From: Tetranychus cinnabarinus
Lineage: Eukaryota > Arthropoda > Arachnida > Trombidiformes > Tetranychidae
Reading direction: 5' to 3'
Assembly (NCBI GenBank): GCA_022266195.1
Contig: WHVY01000001.1
Location: 7,626,001-7,690,000, forward strand
Length of the DNA stretch: 64,000 nucleotides
Every line of letters starts with the position of its first letter. Position 1 is the stretch's first letter. The notes under the pieces were generated by a model, which did not search any database, was not told where the DNA came from, and was given only the letters and a program-made list of their open reading frames with translations. Below, piece after piece: positions 35,001 to 46,212 of the stretch. A program made the position numbers and the translations under genes.

Positions 35001-38000
35001 ATCACTTAATCAATCCTTGTAATAATATCATTTTACCATCAACACCATTAAACTTAGTTTACTGGTTTTACCTTTAATTATTTATTGTAACTCTACGGAT
35101 TCAATCACACCTTGCAATTAAAGGAACAGAAATTATTTTATTCATTTTAATCTTTTTCTTCTTCTGCTTTTCCTATCAATCAATCAGACAGGTTGAAAAA
35201 TTGTTCAACAAACATTTAAGTGTGATTTACCCTGAAGATGAAACTTGATTAGTTAAAGATTGTAATCAACATGATCGCCTTTTCATTATTTTCAAATTCA
35301 TAATATTCAGTAGGATGTCATGTCATTGATTTATAAGTATTGCTTAGGAATGAAATGTTGAAATGGGAAGCTGTCACAAATGTTGGAGGTAAGGAAAAAC
35401 AACAGAAAACGATGAGAAATTGAAAATGGAAATTACTAGATTCAGATTGATTTCGGCGACTATTTGTTATTAAAATGATTTTCTTGTGCCATTTAGGTTA
35501 GTATTTATGAGTGGAACATTGAAATCAAAGATTATTCCATATTTTTTCAGTCTTCAGCTTGTAACCAGCGTCAACATGAGACTTTTTTGTTGTTATATAA
35601 AACAAATGCGTTAGCATGTGGTTACCACGTGAATTTCATCTAAGCTGATTCAATTCAAGCTGGAATTTACATGAAAAACTTTTCACAAATTCAAATGTGA
35701 CTCAGTTTTGATTATTTAACCGATCGTTGAAAAGCAAACATCACAACTTTTTCAAAGGGAAAAGCTTTAGATGTTAGTAGCAAAATAAGTTGCAATGGAC
35801 CCACAAGGATCAAAAGTTAATGAAGAGAAGCATGAATTTTAGTCTAATAAACACTTTGTATCTCTCATGATAACTTGTCTTCCGTGTTTTTCTTGGTGAG
35901 TTGAGGTGGCTCTAGGTTGAATTGAGACTTCAATATTTTCATTTCCTTACCAGTAACCACTTTTGTATCTCGACTTCCATTCATTTTTTTCATTTTCCTT
36001 CGACTCCAGACTCCAACTAAATTTTCTCTGAAAAAAGTTGCCCGGTTCAGCTACATGGACTAAATGCCTTAGAAAGTTAATCGTGCCAGGTTACCTAGAG
36101 TTATTAAAGTGCGATAAATTTTCATGATAATTACTTTGGTGAGCAAATCTACTTAAATAACAATAAAATTTCATTTTCTTTTTTCATAAACTCAATTGAA
36201 AGGGCAATCAAATGCTTTACTGAAACTCAATATAAATGGAATTAGTTTTCATTGTTTAACATGAAACGAGCCATTGACAGGCTTATAGTTAAATTGATCC
36301 TAATCAACATTTTGAGCCCTTTATTGTATTCAAATTACTAACCGATTTGAGTGAAAATTGACCGAAAATCTTGTTCGTCTGTTGATTGTCTTTTGGTTTT
36401 TATTTTACCTCTCAAACCAAATTACCTTTTTGAGCAAACCAGTAAATCTAACAAATGATAAGCAATAAATTGTGCAACAATAAATAACATGAAAAAAGGT
36501 AAAATTAATTTCTCACTTAATGGTAATTGTTAAATTGTTAATTGATGTTAAACTGTAAACACCAGAAATGAGGTACAATTACAGAGCAATATTGAATTGT
36601 CATCGGAAGAAGAGACCTGAAAGGTAAATATAAAATGTCAATTGTAATGCAAGTGTGATCATATAAAGTGAAAGATAATTAAATGAAACCAATTAAATAA
36701 TTGTTATCATCATCATTTAATTGAACGGTGTAATAAACTAATAAAGTTAATTGTGTTAAAGTAACGTTAATAGCAATCATCTGTTGTAAGCTGTAAAAAT
36801 ATAAAGTAAAAGAAAGAAAAGTAAAGGGAAAAAGGTTCAAGTTGTAAACTCTTTTTTCATGTGTTACATTACCTTTTTATCGAGCTTATTTAATATGATC
36901 AAGTTATTTACATTCAGTTTAATTGTTCAATTATAATCAAAGAAAGGGCCTTGTTGTGTTGTAAATGCTAAGTACATAACTTGAAGTATTAGATAGGAAA
37001 GGATGAAGGATGGTAAAAAGAGTTTCAATCAATTGTCTCATCAACTTTTATCCTCATCTTTTTGTTTCAACTTCCTTTTCTTGTTGTAACAAGATTTTTT
37101 TTGAGGAAAGGCAAAGATGAAGATGAAAAGGTTGAAGATAAAAATGAAAATGGTAACAATGGAAACATGTGCATAAGAATGAATATGAATGAATATTTTG
37201 CACCGAAAAGTAACACTTTGCACTTGACTTTACCTGCGTTTTTACCTTTTTTACCCTTGTATTTGTTGACATCATTTTGTTCCAATTGACATTTATTATT
37301 GATTAGAATGATGAGTTTCCTCCGTCGTTGTTGGATTGTTTAATTGGAAAGAATTGAGTTTTATTTTGATTGATCATTTACCTTGTTTTTGATACCAGAA
37401 AATGTTGATGTACAAAAAAATGAGTAGCAATAAACTAAATTCTGACGCATTAAAAATTGTACATTTTTTATTGTGATGCATGTGGATGTGTGTATGTGAT
37501 ACAATTTGCTTGATTGAAGTCAAGGTGCAATTGATATTAATCATGATTATGTTGATAATTTCATGTCAAAACTTGTCAAATTGTCTTAACAGCCAACATA
37601 GAGAGTGGTAAAACTGTTACCTAATACCGAATCAACTGTCAGTTGGAAATGAATTGGTTAACAGCAACAGTTAAAATGAATGATTAAAAAATGCGTTAAA
37701 AGAGAGAGAGAGAGATAAATGATGATGATGAACAAATTCAATTGATTGACAATTAATTTTCACCTTTAATTGTGTTCAAACAAAAACTCTCACTCAAAAA
37801 TATCGATTCAATGGTTGACAATTTATCTCTTTTATATCATCTCCAATTGCTCGTGGAAATGACCATTTAACCAATAAAAGTTGATACGTAAGGTTGGACC
37901 TTTTAAGAACAATATTTACTTGAGTTAACCCTCAACGTCTAGTGCAAGTCAAACAAGCATTTTTACTCTTTTCAAGTTGATGTAATAATTTACAGTTGAA

Positions 38001-38867
38001 ATTATGTTTGTGTAACTTGATTAATAGCTGTATCAAACTGAAAAGGGAAAACAAATAAATCAATGAATTGAAAAATGAAGTGCCAATTAAGTATCATCAC
38101 AATCAGCACATTTTGCGGTTCATTAGAAAATAATAGAAAAAGTGATTTTATTTTTCACATTGACGATTGGTTTCTTTTTGCAAATAATTGAAAAATTCAG
38201 CTTAATCAATTGTCTATTAATCAATTAATTAATCAGCGCTCAAATTGTGACCACCAGAAAGTTTTGACATATCATGAAACTTATGATCGAACTACGCTGA
38301 AGGTAAATATTAACAGCATTTTCGACATTCGGATTACTCAGTAATTCATGTTCGAAAAGGGCGGTGGAAAATCAAAATTTCAACATGAGAAATTAACGAT
38401 TTTAGCTAATTCTCGCTCAAAAATAATTATTGTTGGTAGCTTCATTCTTAAAAATCGATGTGCTATAAATGATTCACTCAAGTTGATTTAAATAAAACAT
38501 AAAGCAAACTGCTACTGTGCTAGTGTCTGTATCAGTTCACTGTCAAACTTGCGTTACTTTTTGGAGGTAGACTGCTAATGTAAGTGCACCCTGTTTAACG
38601 AAAATCACGCGTAGATGGGAAACCCTGAAACTTCGCTCAATAGGCAGAAAATCTCTTATAAGTAGTGATCAGTAAATTGCAACTTTCCCTCCACTTGTTA
38701 CTGACTGGGTAATCCGAGTGCAGCAGAACCAGATCAGAGTAGAAATATTTGAACATGAAAGCTTTATTAATAATTTTGAATTTAATTTTAATAACTTGAG
38801 AGCCAACAATCAATAGTTGAAGCTAGATTAATCTCGTCTTTCATGCTGTAGCTAAATGTAACTATTA
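35001..38867. other. gene desert
   Basis: AT-rich, with (AG)n at 37701-37715 and TCA/ATG runs. The overlapping short frames at 37.04-37.29 kb occur on both strands in low-complexity DNA and are not credible genes. Confidence 0.5.
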
Positions 38868-38957
38868 CACTGTAGCTAAAAGTTTGGAACCGGTACATTT
38901 TTTCGGTACAAAACTATTGAGTAAAATTAACTGAACTTTTTTAGAATATTAGATCTA

Positions 38958-40255
38958 ACGTATGGATGATAAAAATGAGACAAAAGTAAAGGCTCAATAA
39001 CTTTATTAATTCAGCTCCAATTCAAATGAAAATTTCCTTGATTGAGGTCAGGAGTAATATCAATGTATTAGTGAGTCACAGCCATTTCTATCGGCTCTTA
39101 TAATCTTGGAATTCAAGTTACACAATAAGTTATCATAATATTTTTGATCAAATGTTTTGAGTTGATCTTTGATTCTTTTTATGAGCTGACACTTCGATTT
39201 AGGGATGAAGCCATTAGAGAAAACTTTGCACTTAAGGTTTGCCCAAAAGTCCTCAATTGGTCTTAATTGTGGGACATTTGGCGGATTGTTCAACTTTTTT
39301 ACGTATTCGATGTTAGCGCCCTCTAGTGTTTCCAATGATTTTCGGCTGTAATGACATGATGCTAAATCAGGCCAGAAGATTGTATCAACATCAGGATAAG
39401 TCTTAGATAACCAAGGAATAAGTCTCTTCGTTAAACATTCACTAGAATAGATATCACTATTAACAGCTCCTTAAGTTACATGAAAATAAGGCTTACAATG
39501 ACCTCTTTTCCCAATTGCAATCCATACCAAAAGTTTAGGGCTAAATTTTGATTTTTCTTTGAATTTAATTGAATTCGGAACATTATCCAACGATTGAAAT
39601 GAAAATCGGTCCGAGCCATAAAAATTGAATCCTTCCAAATCGAAATAAGATTCGTCATCCATGATAATTTCTTTATCCTTGATTGCGTATCTTAACTTAC
39701 GAACTCTAGTTTTTTGACGTTTCTCCTGATCTTGCGTAACTTTTGGCCTTTTTTTTCTTTTTTTCACATTAATATCGAGCTTTTCTATGTATCTTTTTGC
39801 AGTTGAATGATGGACATTAATTTTACGGCCAATCGAGCGATAACCAGGGAAAACTTTGTTGATGGTTGCTCTTTTAATTTTTCCAATCGTTGAATTATTT
39901 AACTTTGATGCACTTAATCCTGACCCTTCTTTCCGTATTTCACTGGATCCTGACTCTAATTTGTTGTACATGCGATATGCAGTAGCTCTACTCACTCCAA
40001 GATCGATAAATTTCTTTATTAATTCACTTTTTTTCAAAATTTCAGAATTGTTTTGGTACACTTTGGCACAGATATTATAAATTTCCTTTTGATTTAGCTT
40101 CGCCATGATGAAGACTTTGCAAAATTGACCATTTTTCTTTCCTAAACTGATCTCAATGCTTCAAATAGTCTATTTAAAGAGTTTAAAACAAAAAGCTCAA
40201 GTAGTTTAAATGCTAAAGCCATTTAATTTTTGTCTCATTTTTATCATCCATACGT
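38958..40255 (-). mobile_element. mariner-like element inside the foldback
   Basis: Terminal repeats ACGTATGGATGATAAAAATG (continuing AGACAAAA) at both ends, with TA at 38956-38957 and 40256-40257. Its 1298 bp is the classic mariner size. Inserted in the left arm of the 38868-43191 element. Confidence 0.9.
39060..40106 (-). pseudogene. mariner DD37E transposase with one in-frame stop
   Basis: From ATG 40106 the frame runs 348 codons to 39060, broken only by TAA at 39473-39471 (codon 212). The N-terminal half has helix-turn-helix features (IDLGVSRATAYRMYN, then INVHHSTAKRYI). The catalytic residues are Asp in MDDESYFDLEG, Asp in FWPDLASCHYS and Glu in LRPIEDFWANL, with 37 residues between the last two, placing it in the DD37E group. 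Everything else is open, so inactivation is recent, or the stop is a read error. Confidence 0.88.
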
Positions 40256-40590
40256 TAAGTGATCTCATGTTATACAAAAAGTCTTGGATCTGAAATGCAG
40301 TTCTGTTATCTTTAATTTTGCTTCGCAGTTAAAACGACAGAGATTGATTAGCTCAAAAGTTTGGAACCATTGAATTTTAAAAGAAATTAGTTGCCATATC
40401 GTCATGAAATTTTTGATATGCAATTATTTTTTAGTGCTGAATGTTTTCTGAAAAAATTATCGAAAAAAATCAATCAGGACGAAAGCTATTGAAATTTTAA
40501 TTTAACATTGTTTTCTATGGAAACGCTGTTTTCGATCGTCATAGGCTTCGACCGAAATGACCTGTACTCATGCAGTTCACCAAAAACATA

Positions 40591-40806
40591 GTTTAAAGGG
40601 TAAAAAATTTGCATTAGAAGTTTAATTTCATTCTGATAATTTTTTACTGGCTTAAATAGCTCTCACTCAAATTCATCCGATTTTCTGCAGTAAAACAATG
40701 AAAAGAATGGGTCAAAATTGGTTCAATGGGATCTCAATTAAATAACTGATTCCAAAATTATCAGAATGAAATTAAACTTCTATTGCAAATTTTTTACCCT
40801 TCAAAC
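40591..40806. mobile_element. 216-bp palindromic MITE in the foldback left arm
   Basis: Ends GTTTAAAGGGTAAAAAATTT and its near reverse complement, TA at 40589-40590 and 40807-40808. The opposite arm of the host element lacks it, confirming the insertion. Confidence 0.85.
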
Positions 40807-40820
40807 TATGTTAGTAGTTA

Positions 40821-41219
40821 ACAGGTGTTCAAACGGGAAGGTTAAACTCTGGGGCTTTATATCTCGAAAAATAGGTGGACGATCGTGGTCATTTTAATTT
40901 TATATTAATTAGCTTTACCAGGAATTTGAGAATGTCTTAAAGACAGAGTAATTAGAAGCGAAACAAAAACGCTCGCACGACTCGAAAAAGCAGTTTATAA
41001 TGGGATTATAACATTTCAATGGAAACTTGTCAAAAACTTATAGCTGTATTTTTGAAAATCGTCTAATAGCGTTAATTTTAAAAAGGTGAGGGTATTTTGA
41101 GCACACATATCATTAATTCCTGATAAAAATCTATTTATATACAAATTTTCAGATCAATAAACAAATCCGTTCTAAAGATATAGCCGTTTACTTTTTGACC
41201 TACCCGTTTGAACACCTAG
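40821..41219. mobile_element. 399-bp MITE with AGGTGTTCAAACGGG ends
   Basis: Ends ACAGGTGTTCAAACGGG and (reversed) CTAGGTGTTCAAACGGG, TA at 40819-40820 and 41220-41221. It is absent from the matching place in the other arm, where AGTAGTCATATAAAGTCC reads through. Confidence 0.85.
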
Positions 41220-41431
41220 TATATAAAGTCCTCTTCGAGTACGACTTGGTTTTTCCAGGACAACTCTGTTTTTCCAGGACAGTCCGCTTCTGGGACAAAC
41301 GAACTGTCCGCTTCCAGGTCAATGATACCGTCATACGGTGTTAGTTTTTTTCCAAGAAAAAAAATGAAACTTTTTTAATAGAAAAATCAATGAAAAATTA
41401 AATGAAAAATGAAAATGAAATTAATACAAAA

Positions 41432-41885
41432 TTATAGCCCTCGACTAGAGTCTCTGAGTTCGAGTTCACGAACTCTTCTTTCGACCCAGTCGAGGTAGCG
41501 CTCTTGAAATTCTTCCCGAGGGAAGCCAAAAGCTCGTTGACATCGGTGGTCTATGTAAGTAATGAATTGGTCCTTGTCGGCCAATTCTGTGCGGACCTCT
41601 ACCACCTCAGCCCTCAACTCTCGATTTCTGTTGTGGAAGCGCTGGTTTTGGACCAGCAACCTATCAATTCAGGCTTCCTGATCCTCATTTGATCGAATTT
41701 TTTCGATCGCCAACTCGAGAGTACGGCGGATAAAGGAGGGAACGGAGATCAGGGCTGACTCAAGGTGAGTCAGTACCCTTCTAAGTTGAATTGATAGAGG
41801 TGATGATTGACTGAAAAGAGAAAAAAGGTTATTATAAGGTCGAAAGTGAATAAAATTAAAAAAGTACTTACCCTCGAGTTGGCAT
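41432..41885 (-). pseudogene. coiled-coil protein gene, left-arm copy (one stop)
   Basis: Exon 1 (41885-41872) begins ATG CCA ACT; a 61-bp GT-AG intron (41871-41811) follows, then exon 2 to 41432. The joined frame is 130 codons with a single TGA at 41671-41669. The other arm has CGA at this place, so one C-to-T transition killed it. The protein has an N-terminal helical part (RRVLTHLESALISVPSFIRR) and a heptad-like coiled coil (NQRFHNRNRELRAEVVEVRTEL). An aromatic-charged tail follows (FGFPREEFQERYLDWVERRV). Family unknown to me. GC content is higher than in the surrounding DNA. Confidence 0.65.
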
Positions 41886-42169
41886 GATTAATAAATTGAT
41901 TATAATTTAACAAACAAAAAAATGAAAAACTTGATTAAACTAATTAAAGATGAAGATGAACGCACGATGAGGGTGATGGGGACTAGAGATTACGTTAGAA
42001 TAGGATTGAAATCGAAATTTTTACCGACGTAAACAAAGCGGAGCCAGAGCCATCTATCAAATAAGTCACATAGATCAGTCCAAGACCGAAATGGAGCGGA
42101 ATTCAAAGATAAAGGAATATGTAATTAAGTATTAGGCCAAAGGAATACTCCACGCAATCGACTCAGACA

Positions 42170-42508
42170 ATCATCTCCCCTTCATGTTCAACTCCGAAGA
42201 GTTTTGGCTCATCTCGAGTCCTGATCGTCGTCCCCTCCTTTATCACCCGAACCATCGAGTTTGCGATCGAAAGGGTCAGGTCATATGAGGATCAGGAGGC
42301 ACGAATCGAGCGCCTGTTGGTGCGAAACCAGCACCTATTGGCGCAAAACCAACACCTTCACGCCAGGAACCAGGAGCTGAGAGCTGAGGTCGAGGAGGTC
42401 CGCAAAGAACTGCCCGAGAAGGACCAGTTCTTCCGTTATATTGATTTGCGGTGTGAAGCCGCCTTTAGTTTTCCTCCTGAAGTATTTCAGGAGAGAAACA
42501 CTCGTTGA
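42170..42508 (+). pseudogene. coiled-coil protein gene, right-arm copy (frameshift)
   Basis: The mirror copy of the left-arm gene. The coiled-coil part is repetitive (VRNQHLLAQNQHLHARNQEL) and is followed by RAEVEEVRKELPEKDQF and AFSFPPEVFQER; it stops at 42506-42508, earlier than the other copy. Upstream, the part matching exon 2 starts at about 42160 after CAG, but four bases are missing near 42219, shifting the frame. No matching first exon is evident. Each copy is broken at a different place, so the ancestor was probably an intact gene present in both arms. Confidence 0.6.
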
Positions 42509-43193
42509 GTCGAGTCTCGAGTAAGAGAACTCGAGCTCAGAGACTCTAGTTGAGGCCTTTAATTTGTATAAATTTCATTTTCATTTTTCATCTGCTTTAT
42601 TTTTTCATTAAAAAAGTTTTCATTTTTTCCCGGCAAAAAACTAATACCGTCTTACGGTATTATTGGTCTAGAGGCGGACTGGTCCAGAAGCGGACTGGTT
42701 CAGAAAAACCAACTTGGCCCAGAAAAACCAACTTCGCTCAAAACCGGACTTTATATGACTACTTATGTTTTTGGTGAATTCATGAGTTCAGGTCATTTCT
42801 TTCGAATCCTATTACGATGGAAAACTGCGTTTCCATAGAAAACAATGTTAAATTAAAATTTCAATAACTTTCGTCCTGATTGATTTTCATCGATAATTTT
42901 TTCAGAAAACATTCAGCACTAAAAAATAATTGCATATCAAAAATTTCATGACGATATGGCAAATAATTTTTTTTAAAAATCAATGGTTCCAAACTTTTGA
43001 GCTAATTAGTCTCTGTAGTCCTAACTTCGAACCAAAGTTAAAGATATCTGAAAAGGATTTCAGTTGCAAGATTTTTTCTATAATAAGAAATCAATCAGAC
43101 CTACGATCCTAAAAAATTTCAGTCAATTCTACTCAATAGTTTAGTTCTTACACCCAAAAGTAGACCGGTTCCAAACTTTTGAGCTGCAGTGTA

Positions 43194-46011
43194 ATGAAAT
43201 GAATACTATAAATGAAAATTCAATGAAAAAGAGTAAAATTTGTTAATTCATCAACAATTTACAATTAAGGTTGACAATGCAAAATCAATTGATTGTAGAG
43301 AGAAAAAATTGTGAACTTTTGTAGGATTGCAATGATGCAAGTTTAAATTTTTCAATTTGATTGAAATTCAAATTTAAATTGCAATGTCGATGAATGATGA
43401 AAGTTGCCATGAATGTTAGCCGACATCAATCAATCTTTTAACTGTGATCCAAGAGGAAACAACATCAAGATGATCATGACAAGCATCATCATCCTTCTCC
43501 TCCTCATATTGCCCATTAACATGAGAATGTAAAGTAAAACGTTGGCCTCGTGAAGTGGCGCTTTACAATTGCTGGTGTTACTGGTGTTGTTCATGTATTC
43601 AATTGAATGGACAGTTTTGACATGTTGATAGACTGGAAAGTAAAGATGTTTAACACAATGTTTTGATTAAAGGTTATGATAATGACCTTTGGTAAACTGT
43701 CAATTTTGACCGGTGGAAGAAAAGAAAAGTTGAAGGGAAGAGAAGAGAGAGAGAGAGAGAGAAAGGATGATGAAGATGAAGTTGAAGACTTGACATTGGC
43801 AATATTAGACATGAACCTCACTAGAGGGAGCCTTTAATTTGAAATTTAAAGTTGCCACGAGTTGACAGGTTAAGCCCTTAGGAGAGGCATCGTGATGCCC
43901 ATCATGATGGTTATGATGACCGATTCAACAGCATTGAGCTTTACTGTTTGGCCCTGTAAAGCGATAAAATGATTTATATGTATTTGCATCAATGTACTGC
44001 TTCATGTTTACCATTGTTTACAAAGCCTGAAGCTTTCCATTATTACATTCAGTCTTTTGAACGATCCTGTTGTTGTTGACAGGCTCATTGATCCGTAAGA
44101 CATGAGATGATGATATTTTTGTTCATCTTATCGCACAGCCTTTGCTACTGTTCACATTGAAAAGTGCAACAACAACAATAACAAACAGCGGCGATTGCAG
44201 TTGATAAACTGTGCAAAAAGGGAAAATTGTCCAGTCAACGAAAAAAAAACTTGCTCTTCAAGTGGATTATCACCTGTAAATAGTTGGTAAAAAGAGTACA
44301 AAAAAAGTTATCACCAAAATGGCCAACATGGTGGACAAAAAGAACAGGACATTTTAAATAAAGTGTAAAAACATTTCTAAACCTATTATCGCTATCAACA
44401 GATCAAAACGAGTGGACTGGAAAAGAGCGACAGAAAAGCATTCCAATAAGCTCTCCAGTAAGCAATTTCAATAAGCATTTTGTAGTCTAGTTACTGGTTT
44501 ACTTGTTGCTGGATGTATGGATTAACCAAAGAGTCAAGAGTGATACAAGACGATTCAATCAACTTTTACATCTGTTGACTAGAGTGCGAAATACTTTGTA
44601 CGCATCAACTCTGTTCTCACTTTTTCTTAAGCTTTATCGATTCAGTTCTCAGGTTCGAATTGATTCAACATTTTTGTCCAACTTTTCAACCTTAAATGAT
44701 CACTTGAATAACAACCGACAGTTTTTGATGCTAAAAACCGCATCTTAATAGCTTTGTTGTCTCGTTCTAAAAATATTGAGTTCGAAAAAATCGAATAAAC
44801 TCTAACTTTTTAGTACTTACAATTAATAATCAATTCAATTTTTGAGGAAAACACGCGAACAAAACAGTTCTATTAGACTTACAAAAGTCATCCACTTTTT
44901 TGGAACCGATTTAGAGTCGAAGTCACATTTACACGTTATGTAACGATTAATATAATTTTATAATGAAGCTTGTTCAAGGAAATTTTCGAAAGCTGAAAAT
45001 ACTCTACTGAATGGTTCATCAAGATCAGCAGACAGTTTGTTAGACGAACTTGAATGCAATTGAAAATGAAAAATTGAATTGATGAGCAAAGTAAAATACT
45101 AATACTTTTATGATACTTAATAGAGGGAACAACGTGACGAATTCCGTTCGTAACTTTAAAACCAATTCTGAAGAAATTCTTTCAACTTTTCGCCCAAAAG
45201 TAAACGTTTCAATTACTCTTTTGAATCAATTGAATTCATATTCCCGAGTCATTTCAATTTTTACATAAATATTGATATAATACAAGACAAGTTGAGAGGC
45301 AAAGAAAAATGTTGAAATTGAATTGCAATTTTGTTTTATTAAAAATAGATGAAGAAAATTTTTCATCAACAACAAAATGTGTCAACCTTTCACAGAACCA
45401 ATGACACTTTTCAACAACAACAAGGAATTGGTAAAGAAAGGCAAAACTAATTCAAAGCAAAGCCCAAATAGACTACCAATTGCATATTCATATACATTCA
45501 TTTATAATCCGTATTTCTTGATATGAAGAGAAAAAAAACTTTTCATTTCCAAGTGACATTTACTTTTGTGACTGTATCATGAGACTTGGTTTGATGATTT
45601 TAGACACTTTTTTCACACTTTTTCAAGTAAAAAATATTACAAAAGAAACAGCAACAAGACATTTTCTGACAATCATATTATTTTTTTGCCCTTTTTTGTT
45701 CAACACTGACTAGAAGTGAAGAGAGAAACATTTTTCTCATTCATTCATTGAAATATTACATAAAGTTTTACAGCATAAAAAATGTTGACAAGTTAAACTT
45801 GAAAAGAAGAAGAAAGTTGAGCAAAAAAGTGTAACAGCAAAGAAGTGAAAAGTTAACATTCAAAATATCAAGTCAAATGTTGAAATTAACTTTGATTGAA
45901 AAACACTTTTCCGTTTCCCTTTTGCTTTCCTTCTCATTATGATGCATGGAATAATAATTTTTATTCTTGTTCGTCATTCCCAGTCACTCAGATATTATTG
46001 ATACTATTGGC
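43194..46011. other. gene-poor stretch
   Basis: AT-rich, with (GA)n at 43744-43762 and ATG/CAT runs. Open frames such as 44503-44748 start without ATG and show no domain. Confidence 0.5.
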
Positions 46012-46212
46012 TACCCTGGTAGAAAATCTTAACAAGTTTTAATGAGTTCATGGGTTTTAGATAGAAAATTGTAATTTAAACTAAAAAATCGTATTCACAA
46101 TTGAAGTGAAAATTTAAAAATGTTTTTTTATAATTTTGATTGATAAAAATATGTTTTATATACAATAAATTGCAATAAACTATTGAAATATTGAAAATTT
46201 TTTCTTTCATTT

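Larger units (their letters stand above)
38868..43191. mobile_element. composite foldback element with twin coiled-coil genes
   Basis: Ends CACTGTAGCTAAAAGTTTGG and (reversed) CACTGCAGCTCAAAAGTTTG, with TA at 38866-38867 and 43192-43193. The arms are reverse complements from the ends inwards, interrupted on the left by a mariner and two MITEs. They contain inverted, divergently transcribed copies of a coiled-coil gene. Only about 41.9-42.16 kb at the centre is not clearly mirrored. Without the inserts it would be about 2.4 kb. TA target and CACTG end suggest a Tc1/mariner-type mover, but no transposase of its own is seen. Confidence 0.75.

Noticed and set aside
37041..37289. Overlapping open frames on both strands
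   Set aside because: Low-complexity GAA/TTC and ATG/CAT DNA opens several frames at once; no start, splice or domain support.
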